Origin: Thermanaeromonas sp. C210
Lineage (GTDB): Bacteria > Bacillota > DSM-521 > Neomoorellales > Neomoorellaceae
Assembly (NCBI RefSeq): GCF_013167955.1
Contig: NZ_BLWF01000001.1
Location: 62,001-126,000 of the forward strand
Length of the DNA stretch: 64,000 nucleotides
Direction of reading: 5' to 3'
Each line of letters starts with the position of its first letter. The stretch's first letter is position 1. Below the pieces are notes generated by a model. The model was given only the letters and a program-made list of their open reading frames with translations, searched no databases and was not told where the DNA came from. Shown piece by piece: positions 7,971 through 16,862 of the stretch. A program made the position numbers and the translations under genes.

Positions 7971-10900
7971 ATGGACAACTACGGATTATTACAAATTATT
8001 AGAGATAGTGCACAATTTCACATGTTGGCGGAAGGCCTGCGCCAGGGGCTACCCGAGCAGCAGCTCTACGGTCTGCCCGAGGGCCTGAAGGGCCTGTGGG
8101 TGAGGGCCATGGCCGATGAATTCGGGCCCCTTCTGGTGGTCACCTCCGGCCCGGAGGAAGCCCAGCGCCTGGCCGCTGATGTGGAAGCCTTCGGGCCGGG
8201 CGGGGGCGTGGATTATTTGCCGGCGGCGGAGCTCCTGCCTCTGGGATTTTATGCCCACAGCCTCGAAGTACCCGCCCAGCGCATCCGGGTGCTTGAAGAC
8301 CTGGTGTGCGGCCGGGTGCGGGTGCTGGTAACCAGCATCGGGGCCCTGGCGGCTAAGCTCCCGCCCCGGGAGGCCTTCTCCCGGGCCCTGGTTACTCTGC
8401 GGGTGGGCCAGAACGTGGAGCGGGAGGAACTCCTCGAACGCCTGGTGCGGCTCGGCTACCGCCGCGAGGAGATGGTGGAAGCGCCCGGCCACCTGGCGGT
8501 CCGGGGCGGCATCATCGATATCTATCCCCTGGGGGCCGAAAACCCGGTCAGGGTGGAGTTTTACGGCGACGAAATCGATTCCCTGCGGCCCTTCGACCCG
8601 ACAACCCAGCGGTCGGTGGGTGAGACGGGGGAAGTAGTAATTACCCCGGCGGTGGAGACGGTGGCGCCCGAGGACCTGCGGCCGGGCCTCGAGCTTCTCC
8701 GGCAGGAATTCCAGCAGACCCTGGCCAAATTGAGGAAGACGAGGCCCGAGGCCGCCCGCGAACTGGAAGAGCGCCTCGGTTCTCTGCTGGCCAGGTTGGA
8801 AGCCGGAGACTGGCCGGAAGGGATAATCCCCCTACAGCCTTTCTTTTATCCCCAGCAGGCCACCCTGCTGGAGTATTTTAAGCGGCCGCCCCTTATAATT
8901 CTCGACGAACCGGCCAGACTTAAGGATGGGGCCAAGCGCCTGGAAAAGCAGCGCCTGGAGATCTTCACCCAGATGCTGGAGGGAGGCCTCGCCCTGCCTT
9001 CCCAGGGTCTGGCCTATGCCGGGGCTGAGGAAATGGAGAACCTCCTGGCCAAATACCAGCGCCTCTATTTCACCCTGTTGCCACGGCGGGCCGGCCTCCA
9101 GGTACGCCAGGCCGTCGGCGTGGGGGCCCAAAGCCTCCCCGCCTTCCAGGGTAAGGTGGGCCTCCTGGCCCAGGAGCTGGGCCGCTGGCGCCGCCAAGGC
9201 TATCGCATTGTCCTTGTGGTGGCGGACGCCGCCCGCATGGAGGCCCTGCGCCAGAACCTTGCGGCCGAGGGGCTGGAGACCGTTGCCCTGCAGGATACTT
9301 CCGACCTCCCCCGGCCCGGCCAGGTGGCCGTGGTGCCGGGCAACCTGCGCCAGGGCTTTATCTGGCCCCAGGTAAAACTGGTCATCCTGGGGGATACCGA
9401 ACTCTACGGTCCGGTGCGCCGGCCCCGGCGCCACAAGATATCCCGGGCAGGAGGCAAGATAACCTCCTTTACCGATCTCAAGGAGGGGGACTACGTAGTC
9501 CACGTCAACCACGGCATCGGCCGCTACCTGGGCATCCAGCAGCTGGAGGTGGGGGGTGTAAAGAAAGACTACCTCCTCATCCAGTATGCAGGCAACGACC
9601 GCCTCTACGTCCCCATCGACCAGATCTCCCTGGTGCAAAAATACATCGGGGCCGAAGGCCATGTACCCCGTCTCTACCGTTTAGGCGGCAACGAATGGGC
9701 TAAGGTTAAGGGACGGGTGCAGGAGGCGGTACGGGCCATGGCCGAGGAACTCCTCAACCTCTACGCCACCCGGGAGACGGTGCGCGGGCACGCCTTTTCC
9801 CCGGATACCCCCTGGCAGCGGGAATTCGAAGAAGCCTTCCCGTACACCGAGACGCCGGACCAGCTCAAAGCCATTGCCGAAGTCAAGGCCGACATGGAGC
9901 GGCCCAAGCCCATGGACCGCCTCCTGTGCGGCGACGTGGGTTACGGCAAGACGGAGGTGGCCCTGCGGGCGGCCTTTAAGGCGGTTATGGATGGCAAACA
10001 GGTGGCCGTCCTGGTGCCCACCACTATCCTGGCCCAGCAGCATTACAACACCTTCAAGGAGCGCTTCAGCCCCTATCCGGTGAAGGTGGCCGTTTTGAGC
10101 CGTTTTTCTTCCCCCCGGGAGCAGCGCGAAACGGTAGAGGCCCTGGCCCGGGGCGATATAGATATAATCATCGGCACCCACCGTCTCCTCTCCGAGGATG
10201 TTGCCTTTAAGGATCTGGGGCTGGTCATAATCGACGAGGAACAGCGCTTCGGCGTGGCTCATAAAGAGAAGCTCAAGCAGTTGCGCTACACCGTGGACGT
10301 CCTCACCATGACGGCTACCCCCATACCCCGTACCCTCCACATGGCCCTGGCCGGCGTGCGGGACATGAGCCTCATCGAAACGCCGCCCGAGGACCGCTAC
10401 CCCGTCCAGACCTACGTAGTGGAGTACAGCCCGGAGTTGGTGCGCGAGGTCATCAGGCGGGAGCTGGACCGCGGCGGCCAGGTCTATTACGTCCACAACC
10501 GGGTGGCCGACATCGACCACGTGGCCTTCACCGTACAACAGCTGGTGCCGGAGGCCAGGATAGCCGTGGCCCACGGCCAGATGGCCGAAGAAGACCTCGA
10601 GGCCATAATGCTGGACTTCATAGAAGGGCACTTTGACGTCCTGGTCTGCACCACCATCATCGAAAACGGCCTGGATATCCAAAACGTAAACACCCTCATT
10701 GTAGACGAAGCCGATACCCTGGGTCTGGCCCAGCTCTACCAGCTGAGGGGGAGGGTCGGCCGCACGAACCGCCTGGCTTACGCCTACTTTACTTACCGGC
10801 CCGACAAGGTTTTAGGGGAAGTGGCGGAGAAGCGCCTGGCCGCCATCCGGGAGTTTACCGCCTTGGGCTCGGGTTACAAGATAGCCCTGAGGGACCTGCA

Positions 10901-11504
10901 GCTCAGGGGCGCCGGCAATCTCCTGGGGCCGGAGCAGCACGGGCACATGCTGGCGGTGGGCTTCGACCTTTACTGCCAGCTATTGGAAGAGGCGGTGCGC
11001 AAGCTGCGGGGACAGGGGTTGCCCGCCCAGGAACAGCCCCGGGGAGCCAGTGTAGAACTAAATGTGGACACCTATTTGAGCGACGACTATATCCCCGATG
11101 CCGCCCTCAAAATGGAATTCTACCAGCGCCTCATGGCCGCCAAAGAGTTGGCCGAGGTGGATGAAATTACGGCGGAAATGATCGATCGCTTCGGCACCCC
11201 TCCCCTGGCCGTGGAAAACCTCCTCCTCATGACCCGCGTCCGGCTGCTGGCCGGAGAGCTGGGCATCCTCCACGTGCAGCAGCGCTCGGGAGAAGTGGAG
11301 CTGAAGTTCGGCGGCGGCAATCATCTGAAAGGGGAAAAACTGCTGCAGTTATCCCAAATATTCCCAAGGAGGCTATCATTTTCCTCGGCAGGGGGCCTGA
11401 GCATCCGGGTGAGGATCCGGGATTTAGACCAGCACGCCATTTTAAAGCTCCTGGAACAGCTTTTAAGTTCCATCAGGAAAATGAGCCGGGCGGAGGCCGG
11501 TTAA
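7971..11504 (+). CDS. mfd: Transcription-repair coupling factor
   Basis: A 1177-aa DNA translocase that removes stalled RNA polymerase and recruits UvrA. It has an N-terminal UvrB-like region, a CarD-like RNA-polymerase interaction domain (DLKEGDYVVHVNHGIGRYLG), and a RecG-like motor with Walker A GDVGYGKTEVAL (about residue 655) and IIDEEQRFGV (about residue 753). The GRVGRTNRLAYAYF helicase motif and C-terminal TRCF domain follow. The ATG at 7971 is preferred over the in-frame GTG at 7947, which sits in the hairpin's T-run. Length is normal. Confidence 0.97.
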   Translation: MDNYGLLQIIRDSAQFHMLAEGLRQGLPEQQLYGLPEGLKGLWVRAMADEFGPLLVVTSGPEEAQRLAADVEAFGPGGGVDYLPAAELLPLGFYAHSLEVPAQRIRVLEDLVCGRVRVLVTSIGALAAKLPPREAFSRALVTLRVGQNVEREELLERLVRLGYRREEMVEAPGHLAVRGGIIDIYPLGAENPVRVEFYGDEIDSLRPFDPTTQRSVGETGEVVITPAVETVAPEDLRPGLELLRQEFQQTLAKLRKTRPEAARELEERLGSLLARLEAGDWPEGIIPLQPFFYPQQATLLEYFKRPPLIILDEPARLKDGAKRLEKQRLEIFTQMLEGGLALPSQGLAYAGAEEMENLLAKYQRLYFTLLPRRAGLQVRQAVGVGAQSLPAFQGKVGLLAQELGRWRRQGYRIVLVVADAARMEALRQNLAAEGLETVALQDTSDLPRPGQVAVVPGNLRQGFIWPQVKLVILGDTELYGPVRRPRRHKISRAGGKITSFTDLKEGDYVVHVNHGIGRYLGIQQLEVGGVKKDYLLIQYAGNDRLYVPIDQISLVQKYIGAEGHVPRLYRLGGNEWAKVKGRVQEAVRAMAEELLNLYATRETVRGHAFSPDTPWQREFEEAFPYTETPDQLKAIAEVKADMERPKPMDRLLCGDVGYGKTEVALRAAFKAVMDGKQVAVLVPTTILAQQHYNTFKERFSPYPVKVAVLSRFSSPREQRETVEALARGDIDIIIGTHRLLSEDVAFKDLGLVIIDEEQRFGVAHKEKLKQLRYTVDVLTMTATPIPRTLHMALAGVRDMSLIETPPEDRYPVQTYVVEYSPELVREVIRRELDRGGQVYYVHNRVADIDHVAFTVQQLVPEARIAVAHGQMAEEDLEAIMLDFIEGHFDVLVCTTIIENGLDIQNVNTLIVDEADTLGLAQLYQLRGRVGRTNRLAYAYFTYRPDKVLGEVAEKRLAAIREFTALGSGYKIALRDLQLRGAGNLLGPEQHGHMLAVGFDLYCQLLEEAVRKLRGQGLPAQEQPRGASVELNVDTYLSDDYIPDAALKMEFYQRLMAAKELAEVDEITAEMIDRFGTPPLAVENLLLMTRVRLLAGELGILHVQQRSGEVELKFGGGNHLKGEKLLQLSQIFPRRLSFSSAGGLSIRVRIRDLDQHAILKLLEQLLSSIRKMSRAEAG

Positions 11505-11512
11505 AGAAAACA

Positions 11513-11543
11513 TGAATAAAGGCCTGGGAGGGGTTATATACTA
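11513..11543 (+). promoter_or_regulatory. Sigma-G/F-like sporulation promoter for spoVT
   Basis: TGAATA and TATACTA are separated by 18 bp. This closely fits forespore promoter consensus (TGHATA ... CATAHTA), and spoVT is known to be sigma-G dependent in Bacillus. Confidence 0.7.
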
Positions 11544-11601
11544 ACAGTAAAAGTTAACATTACAAGGCCATCCAGGGGAGGAAAAGGGGGGATACACAGC
11601 A

Positions 11602-12165
11602 GTGAAAGCCACAGGTATTGTCCGACGCATCGACGACCTAGGACGCGTAGTAATACCCAAGGAAATACGCCGCACCCTGCGCATCCGCGAGGGCGATCCG
11701 CTGGAGATTTTCGTGGACCGGGAAGGGGAAGTAATCCTAAAAAAATATTCACCCATCGGTGAACTGGGAGACTTCGCCAAGGAATATGCCGACTCCCTGC
11801 ACGAGGCCATCGGCCACATAGCCTGCATCGCCGACCGGGATAACATCATTGCCGTGGCGGGTGCCCCCAAGAAGGAGTTCTTGGATAAGCCCATTGGCCC
11901 GGCAGTGGAGAAGGTTATGGAGGAACGCAAGCCGGTACTCATTAACAACCCTGGCGAGCACCTTCTGTGTAAGGATTGCCCCATAGATACCGAAGGCGAG
12001 GGTTGCAAGTTTTCGGCCGAAGTCATCGCCCCCATCATAGCCGAAGGGGATCCTATCGGAGCTGTTATCCTCTGCTCTAAGGACCCCAATGTAAAGATGG
12101 GAGAGATGGAGCTCAAGCTGGCGGAGACGGCCGCGAGCTTTCTGGCCAAGCAAATGGAACAGTGA
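11602..12165 (+). CDS. spoVT: Stage V sporulation protein T
   Basis: A 187-aa forespore regulator. The N-terminal AbrB swapped-hairpin DNA-binding domain reads MKATGIVRRIDDLGRVVIPK, followed by a GAF-like domain from about residue 55. A cysteine-containing stretch (HLLCKDCPIDTEGEGCKF) is in the GAF part. It starts at a GTG after GGAGGAAAAGGGG. SpoVT tunes the sigma-G regulon. A sigma-G-like promoter lies upstream and a strong terminator downstream, so it is monocistronic. Confidence 0.95.
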   Translation: MKATGIVRRIDDLGRVVIPKEIRRTLRIREGDPLEIFVDREGEVILKKYSPIGELGDFAKEYADSLHEAIGHIACIADRDNIIAVAGAPKKEFLDKPIGPAVEKVMEERKPVLINNPGEHLLCKDCPIDTEGEGCKFSAEVIAPIIAEGDPIGAVILCSKDPNVKMGEMELKLAETAASFLAKQMEQ

Positions 12166-12194
12166 TCGCTCAACTGCCAACGGGATCTTACTGT

Positions 12195-12221
12195 GCCCCT
12201 GAAAAAGGGGCTTGTTTTTTT
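12195..12221 (+). terminator. Rho-independent terminator of spoVT
   Basis: Stem GCCCC/GGGGC with a 7-nt loop, followed by TTGTTTTTTT. Confidence 0.85.
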
Positions 12222-12275
12222 CTCGCCCGGCCGGGTAAGATAAAGGTGACGTGAAAAAGTTAGGAGAAGATGCCC

Positions 12276-13751
12276 ATGGAGCCGCGATGTTATCTTGCCG
12301 GGCTGGGCCCCGGCAACCCGGACGACATTCCCCCTACCTTGTGGAAGCTGCTTGAAGGACCCTCCCGAACCCTTTACCTGCGCACCGCCCGCCACCCGGC
12401 TGTCCGTGAGCTGGAACGCCGCGGGGTAACCTTCACCGCCTTCGATTCGTTCTATGAAGAAGCCCGTTCCTTTGCAGAGGTGTATGCCCGCATAGCCCGG
12501 ACGGTCCTCGAGGCGGCCGGGAAGGGAGAGGTTATCTACGCCGTGCCGGGACATCCCCTGGTGGCCGAAACCTCGGTGCAAATGATTCTGGAGGAAGCCG
12601 GGCCCAGGGGTGTGAAGACTACCGTCATCCCCGCCCTGAGCTTCCTGGACGCCCTTTTTGCCGCCCTTCACCTGGACCCCGCCCGGGGAGTGGTGGTGCT
12701 GGACGCCCTTAACCTGGACCTGGGGCCCTGGGACGGGAGGAGGGGGCTCATCCTGACCCAGGTATACAGCCGCTACGTGGCCGGGCAGGTTAAACTGGCC
12801 CTCATGGAATTCCTGCCCGACGAGCATCCGGTGACGGTGGTCCGGGCCGCCGGGGTTCCAGGGGAAGAAAGAATAGAAGGGGTGCCCCTGTACGAACTGG
12901 ACAGGCTTCCCTGGATCGATCATTTAACTAGCGTCTATGTAGCTCCCTACCCCGATGCCGATAAATATACACTGGAGGGGCTGGCCGACATTATGGCCCG
13001 CCTGCGAGGGCCGGACGGCTGTCCCTGGGACAAGCAGCAGAACCACCATTCCCTGAAACGTTACCTGCTGGAGGAAACCTATGAGGTCCTCGAAGCCCTG
13101 GAAGAGGGCGATATGCATAAACTTTGCGAGGAATTGGGAGACTTACTGCTACAAATAGTTTTCCATGCCCGGCTGGCCGAGGAAGAGGGCCACTTTAAGC
13201 TGGCCGACGTAGTCCGGGGAATCGCCCGGAAAATGATCCGGCGGCACCCCCATGTGTTCGGAACCGGGGAAGCCAGGACCGCCGAACAGGTGCTGGAAAA
13301 CTGGGCCAAGATCAAGGCCGCCGAGAGGAAAGAGGAAGGCCGGGAAGTTTCCCTCCTGAACGCGCCGAAGGGGCTGCCGGCCTTGCTGAAGGCCTTAAAG
13401 ATACAGGAACAGGCTGCCCGGTTGGGTTTTGACTGGCCTGAAGTAAAGGAGGTGTGGATCAAGGTCGAAGAAGAGTTGGACGAGCTCAAAAGGGCGGTAC
13501 AAAAGGGTACCACGGAAAAAATAGGGGAAGAGGTAGGTGATGCCCTGTTCGCCCTCGTTAACCTGGCCCGGCGGCTGCAGGTAGAGCCGGAAGGCGCCCT
13601 GAACCGCGCCATCGACAAATTTTGCCATCGTTTTCGCTATATGGAGGAAGCCGCCCGCCGTGAAGGACGCGATCTGGCAACCATGGAACTGGAAGAGATG
13701 GACGAGCTGTGGGAAGAAGCAAAAAAGTTGAGAGAGACTAGATGGCAATGA
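12276..13751 (+). CDS. mazG: YabN/MazG: tetrapyrrole-methylase-like domain fused to NTP pyrophosphohydrolase
   Basis: A 491-aa two-part protein. The N-terminal ~215 residues resemble SAM-dependent tetrapyrrole methylases (LAGLGPGNPDDIPPTL, YAVPGHPLVAETS). The rest holds two MazG units (RGPDGCPWDKQQNHHSLKRY, EELGDLLLQIVFHARLAEE; EEVGDALFALVNLARRL), which hydrolyse non-canonical NTPs. This fusion is usual in Firmicutes. ATG 12276 lies 8 nt after AGGAG; the in-frame ATG at 12270 is too close. It follows spoVT as in Bacillus, but yabM is missing. Confidence 0.93.
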   Translation: MEPRCYLAGLGPGNPDDIPPTLWKLLEGPSRTLYLRTARHPAVRELERRGVTFTAFDSFYEEARSFAEVYARIARTVLEAAGKGEVIYAVPGHPLVAETSVQMILEEAGPRGVKTTVIPALSFLDALFAALHLDPARGVVVLDALNLDLGPWDGRRGLILTQVYSRYVAGQVKLALMEFLPDEHPVTVVRAAGVPGEERIEGVPLYELDRLPWIDHLTSVYVAPYPDADKYTLEGLADIMARLRGPDGCPWDKQQNHHSLKRYLLEETYEVLEALEEGDMHKLCEELGDLLLQIVFHARLAEEEGHFKLADVVRGIARKMIRRHPHVFGTGEARTAEQVLENWAKIKAAERKEEGREVSLLNAPKGLPALLKALKIQEQAARLGFDWPEVKEVWIKVEEELDELKRAVQKGTTEKIGEEVGDALFALVNLARRLQVEPEGALNRAIDKFCHRFRYMEEAARREGRDLATMELEEMDELWEEAKKLRETRWQ

Positions 13752-13819
13752 AGGAGAATGTTGGATTTTGACGAATATGCTTTGTAGATCGAAATTCCTT
13801 TTACATGGAGGGATGGGAC

Positions 13820-14095
13820 TTGAATAAAGCCGAACTGGTGGCCAGTGTTGCCGAAAAGGCCGACATCACCAAGAAAGATGCCGAAAAGGCCGTCAACGCT
13901 CTCTTTGCCAGCATTGAAGAAGCCCTGGCCAAAGGGGATAAGGTCCAGCTGGTGGGCTTCGGCACCTTTGAAGTTAAGGAGCGGGCGGCCCGCGTAGGCC
14001 GCAACCCGCGCACCGGCGAAGAGATCGCCATTGCGGCCACCAAAGTGCCCGTGTTCAAAGCCGGTAAAGCCCTGAAGGACGCCGTAGCCAAGTAG
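13820..14095 (+). CDS. hup: DNA-binding protein HU
   Basis: A 91-aa HU-family nucleoid protein. It has the canonical NKAELV start, [20 protein letters not shown] for the DNA-clamping arm, and [13 protein letters not shown] at the end. The start is the TTG at 13820, because GGAGGGA ends 6 nt before it and family proteins begin M-NKAEL. The upstream ATG at 13805 would put the ribosome site inside the gene. It lies between mazG and rqcP, a known arrangement in clostridia. Confidence 0.96.
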   Translation: MNKAELVASVAEKADITKKDAEKAVNALFASIEEALAKGDKVQLVGFGTFEVKERAARVGRNPRTGEEIAIAATKVPVFKAGKALKDAVAK

Positions 14096-14123
14096 ATACC
14101 GGGCGCAGGAGTTAGAGCCGAAA

Positions 14124-14396
14124 TTGCGGCTGGACAAGTTCTTAAAAGTTTCCCGCCTCATAAAGAGGAGGACTCTGGCGAAGGAAGTCTGCGACGGAGG
14201 TGCGGTGGAGGTCAACCGCCGCCCGGCCAAGGCGAGCACCGAGATCAAGCCTGGCGATGTGATAACCCTCAACCTGGGCAACCGCTGGATGACGGTAGAG
14301 GTGCTGGCCACCCCGGAGCATGCGCCCGCCGAAAGGGCGCGGGAGCTGTACCGGGTGCTGGCTGAGGGCAAGAAGGCCGGCGAAGACCACCTCTAA
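14124..14396 (+). CDS. rqcP: S4-domain RNA-binding protein RqcP (YabO/Hsp15-like)
   Basis: A 90-aa S4-domain protein: MRLDKFLKVSRLIKRRTLAK, then GGAVEVNRRPAKASTEIKPG. In Bacillus, RqcP/YabO works with RqcH on obstructed 50S subunits to add C-terminal alanine tails in ribosome quality control. Start is TTG with AGGAG 12 nt upstream, slightly far. The position between hup and yabP matches known synteny. Confidence 0.9.
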   Translation: MRLDKFLKVSRLIKRRTLAKEVCDGGAVEVNRRPAKASTEIKPGDVITLNLGNRWMTVEVLATPEHAPAERARELYRVLAEGKKAGEDHL

Positions 14397-14463
14397 TTTC
14401 CAGGCATAGCCTCTTCCACCGGCGCAAATACTAAGGGGCAAAAGGATAAAGGTGGAAGATGCT

Positions 14464-15408
14464 ATGGAGAGAACGCGCCTGCGGTGGCCGGTAGCCCTGG
14501 CGGTGGTCCTGACGGCCTTAATCCTCGGCATCCTGTTCCGGCCCGGCGGGCTGGCGAGGCGTCCCTATACCACTGAGCGGGAGCCCACCATTTCCCTCTA
14601 CGTCAACGAAACAGGCCAGACCAAAAGCATCAAAATGGAAGACTACATCCAGGGCGTGGTGGCGGCCGAAATGGATCCCAACTGGCCCGTCAACGCCCTC
14701 GGGGCGCAGGCCATTCTGGCCCGGACCTTTACCATGAAAAAGATCCAGGAAGGCGGCGTAAAGTCCCGGGGCACGGATGCTTCTACCAGCGTGGAGGAAT
14801 TCCAGGCCTACGCGCCCCAGAAGATCAATGATAACGTTCGCCGGGCGGTGGAGATGACTCGGGGAATCGTGGTCAAGGCGGGAGGCCAGCTCATCAATGC
14901 CTGGTTCCACGCCTCCGCCGGACCGCAGACGGCCGCGTCGGCGGCCGAGGGGCTTGACTACCACCGGGAGTCAGCCCCCTATATTAAGAGCGTAAAGGAC
15001 CCCGGGTTTGCCATAACCGTACCGGAAAACAAGGCCTGGACGGCGTCCTTTAGCGTAGATGAAATAAGGGCGGCGGTGCGGAAGATAAGCGGCCAGGACC
15101 CGGGCCCCATTACCGGCATCCGCGTGGCGGAAAAAGGTCCCTCGGGGCGGGCTACCAGGATCCAGGTAGGCGGCCTCACGGTGAGCGCGCCGGCCCTGCG
15201 CCTGGCCCTGGGGAACGACCGGCTGCGCTCAACCTTGTTGACCGGCATCGAGGTACAGGGGGACAGGGTAGTATTCCGGGGCCAGGGCTACGGCCACGGG
15301 GTAGGAATGAGCCAGTGGGGGGCCCGGGCCCTGGCCGAACAGGGGAAATCGCCGGAAGAAATCATAAAGTACTTTTTTGAGGGTGTGACTTTAGAAAAAG
15401 CCTGGTGA
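14464..15408 (+). CDS. SpoIID/LytB-domain protein (paralogue of SpoIID)
   Basis: A 314-aa membrane-anchored protein with one N-terminal transmembrane helix (about residues 8-25) and a SpoIID domain: MEDYIQGVVAAEMDPNWPVN, ALGAQAILARTFTMKK, and the C-terminal GYGHGVGMSQWGARALAEQG. SpoIID proteins are lytic transglycosylases acting on denuded glycan during engulfment. It retains the catalytic-region Glu (AAEMDP). Start ATG 14464 is placed by AAAGGTGG upstream. The proper spoIID is at 18735, so this is a second copy, placed before yabP. Confidence 0.85.
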   Translation: MERTRLRWPVALAVVLTALILGILFRPGGLARRPYTTEREPTISLYVNETGQTKSIKMEDYIQGVVAAEMDPNWPVNALGAQAILARTFTMKKIQEGGVKSRGTDASTSVEEFQAYAPQKINDNVRRAVEMTRGIVVKAGGQLINAWFHASAGPQTAASAAEGLDYHRESAPYIKSVKDPGFAITVPENKAWTASFSVDEIRAAVRKISGQDPGPITGIRVAEKGPSGRATRIQVGGLTVSAPALRLALGNDRLRSTLLTGIEVQGDRVVFRGQGYGHGVGMSQWGARALAEQGKSPEEIIKYFFEGVTLEKAW

Positions 15409-15422
15409 GACCGGGCTTTTTT
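15396..15422 (+). terminator. Rho-independent terminator
   Basis: A 10-bp stem AAAAGCCTGG/CCGGGCTTTT, 5-nt loop, then more T. It overlaps the end of the SpoIID-like gene, separating it from yabP. Confidence 0.8.
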
Positions 15423-15470
15423 CATTTTTTCCCTCCCTTCCTCATAGGATTTAAGGAGGAGGGGAAAAGA

Positions 15471-15737
15471 ATGGCCGAGGGCAAGCACCAGCTGACCGTT
15501 ACCGACCGCCAATCCCTTCACATTACCGGCGTGGTCCAGGTGCTGGGCTACGACGAAGACGAGATAGCCCTGGAAACCACCCGGGGCATCCTTACCCTTA
15601 AGGGGAAAAATTTTAACATCACCAGCCTGAGTCTGGAAAGCGGCAGCCTCGAGGCTAGCGGGCAGCTTCAGGCCCTGGACTACCGGGAGGAGAAAGGCAG
15701 CCGGGGGCAAGGATTCCTGCGGCGGATCCTCAAGTGA
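15471..15737 (+). CDS. yabP: Sporulation protein YabP
   Basis: An 88-aa YabP-family protein: HQLTVTDRQSLHITGVVQVL and EIALETTRGILTLKGKNFNI are characteristic. YabP is needed for spore coat/cortex maturation in Bacillus and is found only in spore formers. The ATG at 15471 is preceded by AAGGAGGAGGGG. It overlaps yabQ by 4 bp, so the two are translationally coupled. Confidence 0.92.
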   Translation: MAEGKHQLTVTDRQSLHITGVVQVLGYDEDEIALETTRGILTLKGKNFNITSLSLESGSLEASGQLQALDYREEKGSRGQGFLRRILK

Positions 15738-16144
15738 ACTCCTTTTACCTCCACTGGCGAACCTTTCTGGCCCTGGCAGGCTGGGGCGTGGTGCTGGGCC
15801 TCTTTTTCGACCTCTACCGGGCCGCCCGCTATTACCGGCGCCCGTCCCGCCGGGAGACCCACCTGGGTGACCTCTTCTTTTGTCTCTTTTCCCTCGCCGG
15901 CACCTTTGCCCTCCTCATGCTCAGCAACTACGGCGAAGTGCGGGGCTATGTTTTCCTGGCCCTTGTTTTGGGAGCCGCAGTATACGGTTTTTCTGCGGCG
16001 CCCGCTTTACGGCCATACCTCTACGCAGGCGTACGGCTGGCCCGGGCCACGGCCCGCGCTGGGGGCCGGGTGCTGCGCCTCCCCCTACTCATTTTCCTCC
16101 CCTTCCGCCGCCTCTTAAAGGGGCGTCCCAAAGGTGGTCCCTAA
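15734..16144 (+). CDS. yabQ: Spore cortex protein YabQ
   Basis: A 136-aa integral membrane protein with about four helices; GVVLGLFFDLYRAARYYRRP and HLGDLFFCLFSLAGTFALLM are diagnostic for YabQ. YabQ is required for cortex formation in Bacillus. The tail is basic (RRLLKGRPKGGP). GTG start overlaps the yabP stop. Confidence 0.9.
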   Translation: MNSFYLHWRTFLALAGWGVVLGLFFDLYRAARYYRRPSRRETHLGDLFFCLFSLAGTFALLMLSNYGEVRGYVFLALVLGAAVYGFSAAPALRPYLYAGVRLARATARAGGRVLRLPLLIFLPFRRLLKGRPKGGP

Positions 16145-16171
16145 AAAAATTGGGCCGGTCCCCAATAAAAA
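16143..16171 (-). terminator. Terminator-like hairpin, T-run on the minus strand
   Basis: The stem TTGGG/CCCAA is flanked by seven A on the left, which gives a U-run only for minus-strand transcripts. No minus-strand gene is visible upstream, so it may instead protect the yabQ mRNA end. Confidence 0.4.
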
Positions 16172-16219
16172 ATCTATGGACGGCCAGGCAGGAATTACCG
16201 GGAAGGGGAGCGAATAAAG

Positions 16220-16265
16220 TTTTGTACAAAAGATGTACACAATATGTGGATAAATCTGTGGATAA
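16220..16265. promoter_or_regulatory. AT-rich island with two perfect DnaA boxes
   Basis: The 9-mer TGTGGATAA (complement of the DnaA box TTATCCACA) occurs at 16245-16253 and 16257-16265. A perfect 12-bp palindrome TTTTGTACAAAA lies at 16220-16231. All are within a short AT-rich patch in GC-rich DNA, ~370 bp before the next gene. They are likely DnaA binding sites with a regulatory or titration role; there is no DnaA gene or oriC-like array here. Confidence 0.6.
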
Positions 16266-16631
16266 TAAAGGGGAAGGGTCGGGACCTAACCTCCGGCGTA
16301 TTCCCGACCGGCCCGGGGCCGGCCCGGCTTCCCCTTGCTTACCGTTTCCCCGAAACCCGGCCAAACCCTCGGCTTTACGTTACGGGGGTCTTCCCGGCAG
16401 GCTTGAAGGGCCTGGCCTCGCCTGCCGGTCGCAGGTTTCCATGGCTGCGGGCCGGCCTTCACCTTTGGCCGGGATCAAGTTTGGTTGCCGCGAAGGTTTG
16501 TTCCCTCCCTTCCCGGCCCGAACAGGCCTCCCCTGGTAAATAGGGGGAGGTGAGGCAGCGGGCCGGGCAGACCCGCCTTTAAATACGAGGATAGATGAGG
16601 ATAAATTTTACTTCGAGGAAGGCATATCCCG
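16266..16631. other. Intergenic stretch without a recognisable gene
   Basis: GC-rich sequence between the DnaA boxes and the sigma-like gene. Several short frames are open but lack ribosome sites and family resemblance. No RNA motif was recognised. Confidence 0.5.
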
Positions 16632-16862
16632 GTGCAGATCGAGATCCGCGGCGTGGAGAAGCTCAGTTTCCGGGAGAGGCAGGTCGTAGCCTTAAAAGAG
16701 ATGGGATTAAGCAACGAAGAAGTAGCCCGGCGGCTGGGCTTAAGCGCCAGCAGCGTGGCTACCCTGTACCACCGCGCCCGGACCAAGGGCTACCAGGTGG
16801 TCATCGTCCTGCCGGGAGAAATTTTAGGCCCCGCAGCCCAGGAGCCTGAAGGAGAGGATTGA
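16632..16862 (+). CDS. Sigma-70 region 4-like helix-turn-helix protein
   Basis: A 76-aa protein that is mostly one helix-turn-helix: LSFRERQVVALKEMGLSNEE followed by VARRLGLSASSVATLYHRAR. This is like sigma-70 region 4 or LuxR-type HTH, without any region 2. It may be a small DNA-binding regulator. GTG start with AGGAAGG upstream. Its stop overlaps the divIC start, so the two are coupled. Confidence 0.7.
   Translation: MQIEIRGVEKLSFRERQVVALKEMGLSNEEVARRLGLSASSVATLYHRARTKGYQVVIVLPGEILGPAAQEPEGED

Noticed and set aside
16266-16631. Open frames between the DnaA boxes and the sigma-like gene
   Set aside because: Proline/arginine-rich low-complexity translations without ribosome sites or recognisable domains.
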